Assembly: GCA_029834535.1 (NCBI GenBank)
Contig: JAQMWT010000586.1
Location: 1 to 64,000 of the forward strand
Reading direction: 5' to 3'
DNA: 64,000 nucleotides
Source of the DNA: Chrysophaeum taylorii
Taxonomy: Eukaryota; Sar; Pelagophyceae; Pelagomonadales; Pelagomonadaceae
In this document: positions 28,741 through 39,272 of the stretch, in pieces
Layout: every line of letters begins with the position of its first letter
Position numbering within the stretch: the stretch's first letter is position 1
Notes under the pieces: generated by a model
Told to the model about the DNA's origin: nothing
The model's input: the letters and a program-made list of their open reading frames with translations, nothing else
Database searches by the model: none
Position numbers and translations under genes: made by a program

Positions 28741-30216
28741 ATGGTGCGCCTTCCTTCCTTCCTTCCTTCCTTCCTTCCTTCCTTCTTCCTTCCTTCCCCG
28801 GCTGTTGTTCTTGTGGCGTGATGTTTCTTTCTCTCGCTGAGGTTGAGGCCGCCTATCGATGACGTCTCGTGTTGTTAGGTTAAAGAGAAGACGCACATCA
28901 ACCTCGTCGTGATCGGCCACGTCGACGCCGGAAAGTCGACCACAACGGGCCACCTGATCTACAAGTGCGGCGGGATCGACAAGCGGACGATCGAAAAGTT
29001 CGAGAAGGAAGCGGCCGAGCTCGGGAAGGCGTCGTTCAAGTACGCGTGGGTGCTCGACAACCTCAAGGCCGAGCGCGAGCGCGGGATCACCATTGACATC
29101 GCGCTCTGGAAGTTCGAGTCCCCCAAGTTCTACTTCACCGTTATCGACGCTCCTGGCCACCGCGATTTCATCAAGAACATGATCACGGGCACGTCGCAGG
29201 CTGACGTCGCGATTCTCGTTATCGACTCGTCCGTCGGCGGCTTCGAGGCCGGCATCTCCAAAGACGGCCAGACTCGCGAGCACGCGCTCCTCGCTTTCAC
29301 GCTCGGTGTCAAGCAAATGATCGTCGCCTGCAACAAGATGGACGACGTTAGCGTCAAGTACGCCGAGGCGCGCTACAAGGAGATCAAGCAGGAGGTCGCC
29401 GGCTACCTCAAGAAGGTTGGTTACAAGCCCATGAAGATTCCCTTTGTGCCTATCTCGGGCTGGATGGGCGACAACATGATCGACAAGTCGACCAACATGC
29501 CGTGGTACAAGGGCCCGTTCTTGCTCGAGGCCCTCGACAACTGCAACCCCCCCAAGCGCCCGAGCGACAAGCCTCTCCGCCTCCCCCTCCAAGACGTCTA
29601 CAAGATTGGCGGCATCGGGACCGTCCCAGTGGGCCGCGTCGAGACGGGCGTCCTCAAGCCCGGCATGGTCGTCACCTTTGCTCCTGCCCAAATCTCGACT
29701 GAGGTCAAGTCGGTCGAGATGCACCACGAGTCGCTCCCCGAGGCTGTCCCCGGCGACAACGTCGGCTTTAACGTCAAGAACGTCTCCGTCAAGGACCTAC
29801 GACGCGGCTTCGTGTGCGGCGACAGCAAGAACGACCCTCCCAAGGGTGCTGAGAGCTTCTTCGCCCAGGTCATCATCATGAACCACCCCGGCCAGATCTC
29901 GGCGGGCTACTCGCCCGTGCTCGATTGCCACACCGCCCACGTCGCCTGCAGGTTTGCCGAGCTCAATCAGAAGATGGACCGCCGCTCGGGCAAGGTTCTC
30001 GAAGAAAACCCAAAGGCTGTCAAGTCGGGCGATGCCTGCATGGCCACTCTCGCGCCCACCAAGCCCCTCTGCGTTGAGACTTTCTCCGAGTACCCCCCTC
30101 TCGGCCGCTTCGCCGTCCGCGACATGCGTCAGACCGTCGCAGTCGGTGTCATCAAGCAAGTGACCAAGGCGGAGAAGGAGGGCAAGGCCACCAAGTCGGC
30201 AGCCAAAAAGAAGTGA
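28741..30216 (+). CDS. tef1: Translation elongation factor 1-alpha, intron directly after the start codon
   Basis: The model is join(28741..28743, 28879..30216), 446 residues, the usual size. The first exon contributes only ATG in an AACCATGG context. A 135-nt intron (GTGCGC...GTTAG) follows, then [21 protein letters not shown]. GTPase motifs are GHVDAGKST (P-loop), DAPGHRDF (switch II) and NKMD. The protein delivers aminoacyl-tRNA to the ribosome. The intron carries the TTCC microsatellite at 28749-28797. Having EF-1alpha rather than EFL is informative for lineage, since many algal groups have replaced it. Confidence 0.96.
28749..28797. repeat. (TTCC)n microsatellite inside the EF-1alpha intron
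   Basis: About twelve near-perfect units start six bases after the 5' splice site, so length variation changes intron size without changing the protein. Confidence 0.95.
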
Positions 30217-31157
30217 GGCATTGCTCGTTCTCGTTTGGCCGCGGAAGTTTACGCGGCGCGCCGGCAAGTAGATCACGAGACTCGACATTGGTGGCCCTCG
30301 AAGATGACCATGAAGACGGCGGGCAGCTCGTGGAAGTTATTTGGCAGCGGATTCCATCGCTGTCGACCGCCTCCCGACCCATCTTCCTATTTAGTCTCCT
30401 CGCGCGCAGGTTACCACCGCGATTACCACCACCAGTCTTTTTCTTCTTATCTGAGCGACGCGAGCGATTACACGGCCAATTACGTCCAAAATCCTCGCGA
30501 ACGGTCGAGCCCGCGCGTCGGCTGCCCGCTCTCGACGGACGGACGAGTGACGAAAAAAATCTTTAGCATATCCCTTTCCCCGACCCCCCGCCCCACCTCA
30601 TCCTCAAAATCGCTTTGTCGATCTTGCTTTCATCATCACCACCGTATACGCGGCAATCTTTCATCTCACTCGCCAAGGCTGCGGTGTTGCTGAGACGGTT
30701 GCCTTTCTTCTTCCCTCGCGCATCAATACATCTATCAACCCTTTCTCTGTCGCGCCCCTCACCTTCTGGCGACTTGGTGTCGGTCCGTCTACCTCCGCCG
30801 GACATCGTAGTGCTCCTCGTACTCCTCCTCCTTTTCGTCCTCACCACCTCGAGGAGAAGCACCACCTCGCATCGAGCCCTTCTTTCTTTCTGTTTCTGTT
30901 TCCGCGCACGGGCGTATATCCACAAAGACGCTTTTCTTTTTTTCTTTCCCGTCAGGAAGGAAGTTGTTGGAATAGTGTTGTTGGGGTTGGGGTACAGAAG
31001 TGGATGCCGATAAAGGATTTGGTACGTGTGAAAGAAATACTTGCCATTCAATTGCGGTACGTACATACATACATTCTAGAAATTCATACCTGTTCTTACT
31101 AAGGGAGGTATCGCCAGGAGGCACCAAGTAAAGAGAGGGTGCGTCGTCGTCGTCGAG
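30217..31157. other. Long intergenic region, no supported gene
   Basis: It is pyrimidine-rich, with TTTTTCTTCTT and TTTTCTTTTTTTCTTTC tracts. Open frames on both strands are low-complexity (Ser, Arg, Lys, Leu rich) and no family is recognised. It may include long UTRs or introns of the small gene that follows. Confidence 0.4.
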
Positions 31158-31472
31158 ATGGACGATCCCATGACGCTGCTCCCACCGATTTCTGCCGTGC
31201 TCGCGTCCGAGGAGCCATCGATTGAGACGTCCGAGTCCGAGTCGACGCAGTCGACGTGGCCGCACTTGAGCGACGAGGAATCGCTGAGCGCGTTATTGCT
31301 GCGATTCGACGAACTGAACAATCGAGTGCTCGAGTTTGGCGGTGACGACGCCATCAGGAATACCGACGATAAGAAGAGACCCAGCAAACGCCAGCGGATG
31401 TCGCGGCACACGCGCGACATTGGCGATGGTGCGGGTTTCGAGGGCCGGCGCCTAAGAAAGCCGCGCGCGTGA
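31158..31472 (+). CDS. Small acidic hypothetical protein
   Basis: A 104-codon ATG-initiated frame with an acidic Ser/Thr/Glu-rich first half, a leucine-rich helix (LSALLLRFDELNNRVLEF) and a basic tail (KKRPSKRQRMSRHTRD) that could be a nuclear localisation signal. Codon use is GC-rich at third positions like its neighbours. No family is recognised. It might be an exon of a larger gene. Confidence 0.4.
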   Translation: MDDPMTLLPPISAVLASEEPSIETSESESTQSTWPHLSDEESLSALLLRFDELNNRVLEFGGDDAIRNTDDKKRPSKRQRMSRHTRDIGDGAGFEGRRLRKPRA

Positions 31473-31899
31473 TATGAACGCCACCGGCGCTGATGTGATG
31501 ATCACCTGCCGTAGACTCACCCACCCACTCGCTCTAATGAGATTATCATCGTTGTTGTTGCCACCACCTTTTTTTTTACTCTTGAGGGCCGCGTTCAGTG
31601 GACGCGGTGGTTGATGAATTCGTTCAAGAGGTGGGTCGTAAGAGCGGAGGGCGCTCACCGACAACCGAGGGTGGCGTCGGACTTGACTCTGGAGGCTGGG
31701 TGGGTTGGGATCGACCTCTGCTTTTTTCCCTTCTCTTTCGTGATTTGGCGGCGAGCAAGACGAGCAACATCTATAGCTCATACCATCTAGAAGACAGACA
31801 CATCATCACTCTACATCGTCGTCATCGTCGTCGCACCTGCCACCGACTACCTACATTCTAGTCGTCATTGAAGAGAAATCGAAAACCACGTAATAATTA
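31473..31899. other. Convergent intergenic spacer
   Basis: No gene is recognised. It includes a T9 run near 31569 and AT-richer sequence than its flanks at 31880-31905, consistent with 3' untranslated sequence of two converging genes. Confidence 0.4.
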
Positions 31900-32931
31900 T
31901 TAGCTTGACGACGTGCCTGTGCCGGAAAAGCAGTAGTAGAGCGCAATGTAGCCGGCGATCATGATGTAGAGCCCCATGCTGCTGTTAGATGACTTGGCGG
32001 CTTCCTGTTGCTTGAGGAGGGTGTTGGCGGGGTGGACGGTGGGAAGTCCCCCCGCGCGAAGCGTGGACTCGACCTCCTTGAGCTTTTGCATGGGCGTCGA
32101 GGCGGCGGGCGGGGGCCGTCTGGGGTCGTTGGCGAGTTTGCCCTGGATGTCGGCGAGGGCGACGAGGATGTGTTTGTTCTGTTCCTGAACGGCCAGGAGA
32201 AGCTGGCGGGTCTGCTCGTCGAGGTCGAGGTACAAGTACCCCCCGATGCAGCGGCAGCCGTTGAGGTATGCCGGGAAGAGACTGTGGAGAAGAAGGACGA
32301 TCTCGTGCTCGGTTGTCTGAGGGAGGAACCAGTCGGGGAGGGCGAGTTCCTGCAGCATGAGCATGACCTCGACAACAAGCATGACGATCATGCCCGTGAA
32401 GACCCACTGGCGCGCCGAGCTAGACGCCTTGCCGAGCGTGAGCATGAAGGCCATGATCCCCCAAGCCACGTAGAAGACGGCAATCTCCAGGAGCATTCGA
32501 TACTCGTCGACGCGCTTGTTAGCCTTGACGCCCTCTTCCCCGAACCTGTTGTAGACGTCCTTGAGTTCCAAGTCCATGAGCACGTCGTAGGCGTCCTTGA
32601 GCTTTGCGAACTCGTCGACGGCCGACGCCGAAGGATTTTTGTCGGGATGAACGGCGAGAGACATCCTCTTGTAGGCCCGCTTGATGTCGAGTGGGCTCGA
32701 CCCTCGACTCACGTCGAGCATCTGGTAGTAATTCGGCCCGCGTTCCTTGATCTCGAACCCCGTCTTAACGGCCGCGATCGCCAACAACAACCCGATCGCG
32801 TACGTGAGGCCCTTGGATTGGGAGAACCGCCCCGGTTTCAGGATCCAATTTGTCGCGGGGTACACGAACAGCACGTAGAAGAAGAACGAAAACAACGACG
32901 ACGCATCATCCCCACTGTTCGATGATGCCAT
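31900..32931 (-). CDS. Membrane-anchored J-domain protein (DnaJ/Hsp40)
   Basis: The start is the ATG at 32931 (MASSNSGDD); the frame is open slightly further but only through a non-ATG codon. The product has about 343 residues with two hydrophobic segments near the N-terminus, then a J domain at about residues 67-135 with YYQMLDVSRGSS, IKRAYKRMSLAVHPDKNPS (HPD present) and DVLMDLELKDVYNRFG. More membrane helices follow in the middle (VFYVAWGIMAFML, FTGMIVMLVVEVML) and a hydrophobic C-terminal helix. J proteins stimulate Hsp70, and the layout suggests an ER or organelle membrane co-chaperone. Divergent from PPi-PFK. Confidence 0.9.
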   Translation of the reverse strand: MASSNSGDDASSLFSFFFYVLFVYPATNWILKPGRFSQSKGLTYAIGLLLAIAAVKTGFEIKERGPNYYQMLDVSRGSSPLDIKRAYKRMSLAVHPDKNPSASAVDEFAKLKDAYDVLMDLELKDVYNRFGEEGVKANKRVDEYRMLLEIAVFYVAWGIMAFMLTLGKASSSARQWVFTGMIVMLVVEVMLMLQELALPDWFLPQTTEHEIVLLLHSLFPAYLNGCRCIGGYLYLDLDEQTRQLLLAVQEQNKHILVALADIQGKLANDPRRPPPAASTPMQKLKEVESTLRAGGLPTVHPANTLLKQQEAAKSSNSSMGLYIMIAGYIALYYCFSGTGTSSS

Positions 32932-33148
32932 GATGGTGGTGGTGGACAATGGGCCGAGAGCACTTCGCCGAGTCAGTTGCCAGGTGGCACAACTTCAACT
33001 CCAGCCGGTTGTTCCGGAACTCCCTCCCTCTCTTCAGTTACGATTTCCATGATTCGAATCGGCGAGGCGACTGAATTTCTTTCACAACAGCCATTCATAT
33101 TCATACTAGTCCCAAAAACCAGGAGAGTTCTTCGCAGCCGGCGACGCA
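32932..33148. promoter_or_regulatory. Shared divergent promoter, DnaJ and PPi-PFK
   Basis: 217 bp between opposite ATG codons. The DnaJ side has a GGTGGTGGT stretch (32935-32945). No TATA box is recognised. Confidence 0.5.
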
Positions 33149-34422
33149 ATGGCGAACGGCAAGCCGAAGAAGGTAGGCATGCTGACGGCCGGCGGCCTCG
33201 CGCCGTGTCTGAGCTCGGCGGTCGGATTCTTAATCGAAAAGTACACCTCCCTCGACCCCTCGATCGAGATCGTGTGCTACAAGAACGGCTACAAGGGCCT
33301 CCTTGTCGGCGACTCGATCGTCGTCTCCCAGGCAGTCCGCGAGCAGGCGACGGCGCTCCAGATGCACGGTGGCTCCCCCATCGGCAACTCGAGGGTGCGT
33401 GCTGTTGATTTTTTGAGATAGAGACCGAGAGCGACCGAGCTGCTGTTTTGTTTCAGGTCAAGCTCACGAACGTCGCCGACTGCGTCAAGCGCGGGCTTGT
33501 CAAGGAGGGCGAGGTGCCCCTCGAGGTTGCCGCGAAGCAGCTGCAACGCGACGGAATCACTATCCTCCACACGATTGGCGGCGACGACACCAACACCCAG
33601 GCCGCGCAGGTCGCCAAGTACCTCGCCGAGCACGCGTATGACGTCACCGTCGTCGGCCTCCCCAAGACGATCGACAACGACGTCGTACCGATCAGGCAAA
33701 GCCTCGGGGCCTGGACGGCGGCCGAGGAGGGCGCCAAATTCTTCCTCAACGTCGTCAACGAGATGTCGGCGAACCCCCGCATGCTCATCATCCACGAGTG
33801 CATGGGCCGTGACTGCGGCTACCTCACCGCCGCTACCTGCAAGGCCTACCTCGACGCTCTTTGCGGCCTCCCCTTCGTCCCCGGCCTCGGCCTCCGAAAG
33901 GAGAAGAAGATGATCCACGCCGTATACATTCCCGAGCTCGCGATCGACATCGAAAGCGAGGCCGCCCGACTCAAGAAGATCATGGACACCTATGACTGCG
34001 TCAACATCTTCCTCAGCGAGGGCGCGGGCGTCAAGGACATCGTTGCCCAAATGGAGGCCTGCGGCCAGGAGATCCCGAGAGATGCCTTCGGCCACGTCAA
34101 GCTCGACAAGGTCAATCCGGGCGCCTACTTTGCCAAGCAGTTCGCGGAAAAGGTCGGTGCCGAGAAGGTCCTCGTGCAGAAGTCGGGCTACATGGCGCGC
34201 GCGGCAACCGCGAACGCTGCCGACCGCGCCCTTATCAACCGCTGCTGCACCCTCGCCGTCGACTGCGGCCTCAACGGCCTCTCGGGCTGCATCGGCGAGG
34301 ACGAGGACCAGGGCGACATCCTCCGGCCCATCGAGTTCCCACGCATCAAGGGCGGCAAGCCTTTCGACGTCAAGCAGGACTGGTTCCAGACCATGCTCAA
34401 AACCATCTACTCATGCACCTAA
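33149..34422 (+). CDS. Diphosphate-fructose-6-phosphate 1-phosphotransferase (PPi-PFK), one intron
   Basis: The model is join(33149..33394, 33457..34422), 403 residues, with a 62-nt GT-AG intron. Splicing gives GGSPIGNSR followed by VKLTNVADCV. The glycolytic enzyme interconverts fructose 6-phosphate and fructose 1,6-bisphosphate. Motifs are AGGLAPCLSSAVG at the N-terminus, TIGGDDTNTQAA at 121-132, GLPKTIDNDV at 149-158 and MGRDCGYLTA at 198-207. GGDD rather than GGDG at the phosphate site and PKTIDND indicate a pyrophosphate-dependent type. No transit peptide is seen, so a cytosolic location is likely. Confidence 0.93.
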
Positions 34423-34826
34423 TAATTTTTATCCTATTGTTGTCTTCGTCTTCTTCTTCTTCTTCTACTCGTCGCGAGCGCTCAAAAAGGACGAGCGCGA
34501 CCCGGCTCACTCACCATCGGCACACTCGAGCTGCTGCCGCCGCCGCCCTCCTCTGCTCTGCCACTCCATTCGACAAACATCATATACCCTCGTCAACGTC
34601 GCCTCAAGCTTGCTCTGCTCGCGCTCGGTCATTGATAGAAAATCACCAAGTTTCGATCGTCGCCTTCGCCCACCCCCCTGCCTTTTTTGTCTTGAAAAAA
34701 AAGGCACCGGTGCTCCTGATAGGAGTAACCCCACCGCTTCGCGCCGTGACTACGCGATACGACACCAAAAAATATTGCTATGCCCTCCAGAGGAGTCGCG
34801 CGGTAGAAGTATAGGGTTCGGATCGC
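34423..34826. other. Intergenic region between PPi-PFK and TSR3
   Basis: TCTTC-rich at the start, no gene recognised. ATAGGGTTCGG at 34811-34821 lies just before the TSR3 ATG and resembles the TTAGGGT-type motif seen near other starts. Confidence 0.4.
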
Positions 34827-35486
34827 ATGTCGGTCGATGAGACGAAGCGTCTCGGGACGCGCGTCGCCTTGTGGGAATTTGGGCAGAACGACCCGAAGCG
34901 GGATTCGGGGTCGAAGCTGTGTCGGCTTGGACTCGCCAGCTCCCTCCGCGTCGGCCGCAGCTTTAACGGCATCGTGCTGTCATCGGAGGCGACGACGCTC
35001 CTCTCGGCGAGCGACGCCGAGATCGTGGCAAAGCACGGCATCGCCGGCATCAATTGCTCCTGGAACAGGCTCGAGGCGATTCCGTTCCACAATGTTGGCA
35101 AGCCGCGAAACCACCGCAAGCTGCCCTTCCTCGTCGCGGCGAATTCGGTCAACTACGGCCGCCCCTACAAAATGAACACGGCCGAGGCCCTCGCGGCCTC
35201 CCTGGTGATCGTCCGCGCCGACGACGACGCGCACACGCTCCTCGAGCCCTTTGCGTACGGCGACGAGTTTCTTCGACTCAACGCCGAAGCGCTCGACGCG
35301 TACGCCGCCGCGGCGAACGCCTCGGGCGTGAGCGACGCCGAGACGGCTTTCCTCGATGCGGCACGAGCCTCGAAGCGCGAAGCGCGTTCTCGCTGCTCTG
35401 GCGACACCTATATCCACGCTGCCGATCTCCCCCCGGATTGCAACAGCGAAGACGATGACGAGCTGGACGATGACGAGACGAGCTAG
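34827..35486 (+). CDS. TSR3: TSR3, 18S rRNA aminocarboxypropyltransferase
   Basis: The 219-residue protein transfers the aminocarboxypropyl group of S-adenosylmethionine to the hypermodified pseudouridine of 18S rRNA during small-subunit maturation. The family signature is clear: ALWEFGQNDPKRDSGSKL near the N-terminus, GINCSWNRLEAIPF, then RKLPFLVAANSVNYGRPYKM and NTAEALAASL, and a FAYGDEFLRLNAEALDAY helix. The tail is acidic (SEDDDELDDDETS), also common in the family. It is convergent with the kinesin gene, 155 bp apart. Confidence 0.93.
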   Translation: MSVDETKRLGTRVALWEFGQNDPKRDSGSKLCRLGLASSLRVGRSFNGIVLSSEATTLLSASDAEIVAKHGIAGINCSWNRLEAIPFHNVGKPRNHRKLPFLVAANSVNYGRPYKMNTAEALAASLVIVRADDDAHTLLEPFAYGDEFLRLNAEALDAYAAAANASGVSDAETAFLDAARASKREARSRCSGDTYIHAADLPPDCNSEDDDELDDDETS

Positions 35487-35641
35487 CGAACGGGGGCGGC
35501 CGAATATAAATAATCATAATAATCGAGGGGGTGCGTGCAACGAACGACGGAAAGCGCGCTGTGATGGCGGAGCCGAAGAAGAAGAAGAAGAAGAAAAGGG
35601 GATCGTACGGTGTAAGAATAACGCCCATATTAGAGGCATCA

Positions 35642-38600
35642 TCAGCTTTGGTTGCATTCTGGAGGCTTGTCGCCGTCCGCGGGGGAGGCCATCGAGGGCG
35701 AAAATAGGCAGTTTTCCTTGTCGACCGTGTGCTTGTGGGGGGTTTTCGACGGGCTCCGGCGCATCGCGCTGGTCGGGTCGCCGTTGATGGCGAGATGGTG
35801 GGTCCGCGAGGCGCCGCCGCCGCCGGTCTTGTGCTTCTCGAGATCCGCCTTGAGGTCCTTGACTTCGATCATGAGCTCGAGGTTCTCGTGCTCGAGGAAC
35901 TTGACTTTGGCCTGGAGCGCGTGGAGCGCGCCGGAATCGTCGGCGCTTTGGGTCGTCAAGGCGTCGACGCGGTCCCTGACTAGAGCGCGCAGGGAGTCGA
36001 CGGCAGCGTCGCTCAGCAAATCCGGCGACGCACCGAGCTCCTCGAGGGCGGCGGCCCCGAGATCGCGGGCGAGTTGCTCCGCGTTCTCGAGACGCTCGGT
36101 AGTCTCCTCGAGGTTAGAGGCCAACTCGGCGTTGCGGGCTGCGAGCTCGTCGAGTTGGAGGCGAGCAGCGACCGACGCGGCCGAGGAGCCACCGCGGGAC
36201 AGCGCGGCCGCGGCGTATCGGAGCGGAGACTCGTCGGTCGTCTCCTTGGGCTCTCGGGCGGGGCTGTCGGGCTGGGGCTTGAGACCTTCGCGGCGTAGCA
36301 TTTCTGCCTCGAGGAGACCGAGCTGGTCGCGAAGCTCCTTGTTCTCGCCCTCGGCTCGGGCCTTCTCGAGCTGCATCTGCTGGATTTTCTTGAAAATCTC
36401 CGTCGTCATCTTGACCTGTTCGAGGCGCTCGACGCGCGCGTCCTTGACGGCGAGGTCGCGCTTATGTCGGTCGCACTCGGCGACTTTGAGGTCCCGGTCT
36501 CGCTGGAGCGACGCCTCGCGCTCCGCGGCGACCTCCAGTTTCGACCGGAGCGCCGCCGCCTCGGCCCTCGCCTCGTCGAGGTGCTGCTTGAGGACGTCGG
36601 CGTCGCGCTCGACGGCCTCGACGGCGGCCGCGCGCCGACGTAGTGCGGCATCGTGCCGATCGGCGTTCTCCTTTTCGGTCGACGCGAGGCGCTCCAGCGC
36701 GGCGTCGCGGGACGCGTCCGCCGCCCGCGCGTGGGCGCGCGCGTTGGCGATCTCGGCGTCCTTGCCGGCGAGCTCTTGCCTCGTCTCCTCGAGCTCGCCG
36801 CGCAGCTCTTCGGCCTCGCGTCGCGAGGCCCCGAGCTCCTCGTCGATCTCGGCGACGTGCGCGTCGAAGCTCTCCGAGACCTCGCGCAGCTCGACGACCT
36901 CCTGCTTGAGGACGTAGGCCTCGCGCTGCGCCGCCGCGCGCTCGTCGTTGGCCGCGTCGAGCGCCGCGCGCCACCGCTCGCGCCGCGCGCGCACGCCGCC
37001 GCACAGATCCACCAGGCTTCCGTCGTTCGGCGGCTCGACGATGTCTGCGAGTTGCCGCTTCTCGCTGTCCTCGTCGGCCGCGGCGCACTCGGCCCGCAGC
37101 TCGACGATCGCGTCGTCCGCCGCGCGCTCGGCCCTCTCGGCTCGCGCGACCGCCTCCTCGAGCTGCGACCGCAGCGCCGCCAACTGCGCCGCCGTGCGTT
37201 TCCGGTGCTCGCTGAACTGGGCCGAGATAGCCCCGGGGGACGGCTTGTTCTTCTGGTTCGTCGTCCCGCCGCCGCTGCCGCGGGGCGAGGGAAAGAGCAC
37301 GGTCGCGCCGCCGGGCGAGGACGCGAGCTTTGTGGTGGTGGTGGTGGTGGTCGTCGTCGTCGTCGGCTGCTGCTGCTGCGGAAGGACCGCCTCGTCTTCC
37401 TCGAAGACCATGAGGTCCCTTTCTTCTTCGGCGCCGCCGGCTCCTCCTCCTCCCTGGGGGGCTTGGTGTTGTTGCGCGTCGTCGTCGTCTTCGTCGTCCT
37501 CGGCGAAAAAAACGTCGGCGACGTCGTCGAGGCGAGCGGGCCTGATCGGAAGTTTCGCGGTCGCGCTGAAGAGGAGCGCCTGCGGTCTCGGGCCGGGCGC
37601 CCACGTCTCGCGGGCCCTGCGGTGGCGTCGGTGGCCGCGCGTCGTAATAAACCCCTTTTCGCCGAGTCGGGCCTCGTCGTCCTCGCGAGCGGCGACGTCG
37701 CCGCCGAGGACGATCATGCGCTTGAGGCGGTGCATCATCTCGATCTGGCTCTCGAGCTCGGCCTCCTTCGTCGCGACAGCCTCCGACAACTGCTCGTTAG
37801 CGTTGAGGAGCCGCGACAACTCCTCGGTCTTCCCCGACCTCCCGCGCGCCTCGTACTCTGCCTGCTTGCGCTGCAGTTCGGCGAGCTGGCGCTTGACGCG
37901 GCGGAGCTGCGAGGCGTCGTCGAGGACCTCGTGGACGCGCGGCGCGAGGCGGACCTTGGCCGCGCGCTGCGCGAACTGGAGCGTGGATCGCGTCTCCTCG
38001 ACGTACATTTCGCTCGGCGCAACGCAGCAGATCATCGCCAGGCGCGCGTCGCCGCCGAGGGTCGGCTGGAGCAGCCTGGTGAGCTTCGAGTCGCGGAAGT
38101 TGACGAAGGGCTCGTCGTCGTCCTGCCGGTCGCCGAGCTGCTTGATGACGCGCGACAGCGTCAGGAGGCTCTGATTGATCTTGCCGCCCTCCTTGGCCCG
38201 CTGCCCCGTCGCGCCCGTGTGGCGCACGCTCTCCGAGCCCGCGAGGTCCACGAGCGAGAGCGCGCCGACCAGGACGCCGTCGGCCTCCTCGCCGGCGGTC
38301 GCCTTGGACTCGACGACGATCCGGAACACCGTGTGCGAGCGGCTCGAGCGCTCGTTCATCGCCGTCGCGCCGACCGACCGGGCCTGTTCGCCGCGCGCGA
38401 CGAGCGTGACGATCCCCGCGGCGTCGGTCACGATCTCCTCGGTCGCGCCGTCGACGTAAACGCCCTTGTGCGGGTCCTCGCGGAGCTGCACGCCCTTCTT
38501 GTTTCCCGTCGAGGTTGCGTCGCCGAGGAGGTCGCGGAGGACCTCGTTGTACACCTCGATGTACGAGCACCGAATCAAAAAGTCAAAGTCGGGCCGCTGC

Positions 38601-39001
38601 TCGATGCTCGAGAATATCTGCTCGGCGGCGAGATGCATGACGCCCCGCTGGCCCGTCCCGTACGCCGCGCCGCCCTGCATCGTGAACGTCTTTCCGCTCG
38701 ACGTTTGCCCGTAGGCGAACACCGTGCCGTTCACGCCGCGCAGCACGCCGTCCACGATCTCGCGCCCCACGCGGTCGTACACCGACGCCGTCTCCGTCGT
38801 CGCGTCGAACACGGCGTCGAACCGGAACGCCGACGATTTCTTATCCTCCTCCGACGCGAGGGCGATCTCGTCCCCGCTCGCCTTCCACACGCACCGTCCC
38901 TCGCGCTCCTTGAGCGGCCGTACGCGGATGGCGCACACCAGTCCCACCTCCTTCTCCGAGGAGGAGGAGGAGGGGGCGGCGGGCGCCGCCGCTTTGGTCA
39001 T
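35642..39001 (-). CDS. Kinesin motor protein with long coiled-coil tail
   Basis: The 1,119-residue protein has its motor domain at about residues 18-360, followed by a neck and coiled coil. Nucleotide motifs are AYGQTSSGKTFTM (P-loop, 96-108), NERSSRSH (switch I, 216-223) and LVDLAGSE (switch II, 250-257), with RDSKLTRLLQPTLGG afterwards. TSSGKT instead of TGSGKT is characteristic of CENP-E/kinesin-7-type motors. About residues 480-570 form an Asp/Gln/Thr/Pro-rich linker, and 600-1050 are Ala/Glu/Arg-rich heptads. An N-terminal motor predicts plus-end-directed movement. No introns are needed. Confidence 0.93.
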   Translation of the reverse strand: MTKAAAPAAPSSSSSEKEVGLVCAIRVRPLKEREGRCVWKASGDEIALASEEDKKSSAFRFDAVFDATTETASVYDRVGREIVDGVLRGVNGTVFAYGQTSSGKTFTMQGGAAYGTGQRGVMHLAAEQIFSSIEQRPDFDFLIRCSYIEVYNEVLRDLLGDATSTGNKKGVQLREDPHKGVYVDGATEEIVTDAAGIVTLVARGEQARSVGATAMNERSSRSHTVFRIVVESKATAGEEADGVLVGALSLVDLAGSESVRHTGATGQRAKEGGKINQSLLTLSRVIKQLGDRQDDDEPFVNFRDSKLTRLLQPTLGGDARLAMICCVAPSEMYVEETRSTLQFAQRAAKVRLAPRVHEVLDDASQLRRVKRQLAELQRKQAEYEARGRSGKTEELSRLLNANEQLSEAVATKEAELESQIEMMHRLKRMIVLGGDVAAREDDEARLGEKGFITTRGHRRHRRARETWAPGPRPQALLFSATAKLPIRPARLDDVADVFFAEDDEDDDDAQQHQAPQGGGGAGGAEEERDLMVFEEDEAVLPQQQQPTTTTTTTTTTTKLASSPGGATVLFPSPRGSGGGTTNQKNKPSPGAISAQFSEHRKRTAAQLAALRSQLEEAVARAERAERAADDAIVELRAECAAADEDSEKRQLADIVEPPNDGSLVDLCGGVRARRERWRAALDAANDERAAAQREAYVLKQEVVELREVSESFDAHVAEIDEELGASRREAEELRGELEETRQELAGKDAEIANARAHARAADASRDAALERLASTEKENADRHDAALRRRAAAVEAVERDADVLKQHLDEARAEAAALRSKLEVAAEREASLQRDRDLKVAECDRHKRDLAVKDARVERLEQVKMTTEIFKKIQQMQLEKARAEGENKELRDQLGLLEAEMLRREGLKPQPDSPAREPKETTDESPLRYAAAALSRGGSSAASVAARLQLDELAARNAELASNLEETTERLENAEQLARDLGAAALEELGASPDLLSDAAVDSLRALVRDRVDALTTQSADDSGALHALQAKVKFLEHENLELMIEVKDLKADLEKHKTGGGGASRTHHLAINGDPTSAMRRSPSKTPHKHTVDKENCLFSPSMASPADGDKPPECNQS

Positions 39002-39272
39002 TTTTTTGAACGTGTCCGATGCAATTTGACCGTTTTTTTTTTTCTATACTTTAGGGTAAGGGATTAGTCCTCCTCGCGGTGCTCAAAGGGTAACTAATAA
39101 CTACCATAGGGAATTCTGATTCTACTTTCCGGAAATCGCTTTTGTTCCGGTAATTCATTGACTCCCACCAAAGGCTTTTAGTATAAGGGTAAGGTATAAA
39201 AGAAGTAGGGTTAAGGCAGCAGGGTTTTATTTATTAGGGTTTACGTCTCTTCTCTCCAGCGACCCAGAACAA
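39002..39272. promoter_or_regulatory. Divergent promoter, kinesin and patatin-like lipase
   Basis: A 271-bp AT-richer region. On the + side TATAAAA at 39195-39201 lies 72 bp before the lipase ATG, a plausible TATA box. TTAGGGTAAGGG at 39051 sits 50 bp from the kinesin ATG, and TTAGGGTTTA at 39233 sits 31 bp before the lipase ATG. AGGGTAAGG and AGGGTTAAGG variants lie between them. Confidence 0.6.
39195..39201 (+). promoter_or_regulatory. Candidate TATA box of the patatin-like lipase gene
   Basis: A consensus TATAAAA, rare in this GC-rich block, is placed about 30-40 bp before a plausible start site near 39230-39240. Confidence 0.45.

Noticed and set aside
34413-34840. Ser-rich frames between PPi-PFK and TSR3
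   Set aside because: Low-complexity TCTTC-rich sequence, no family and no splice logic.
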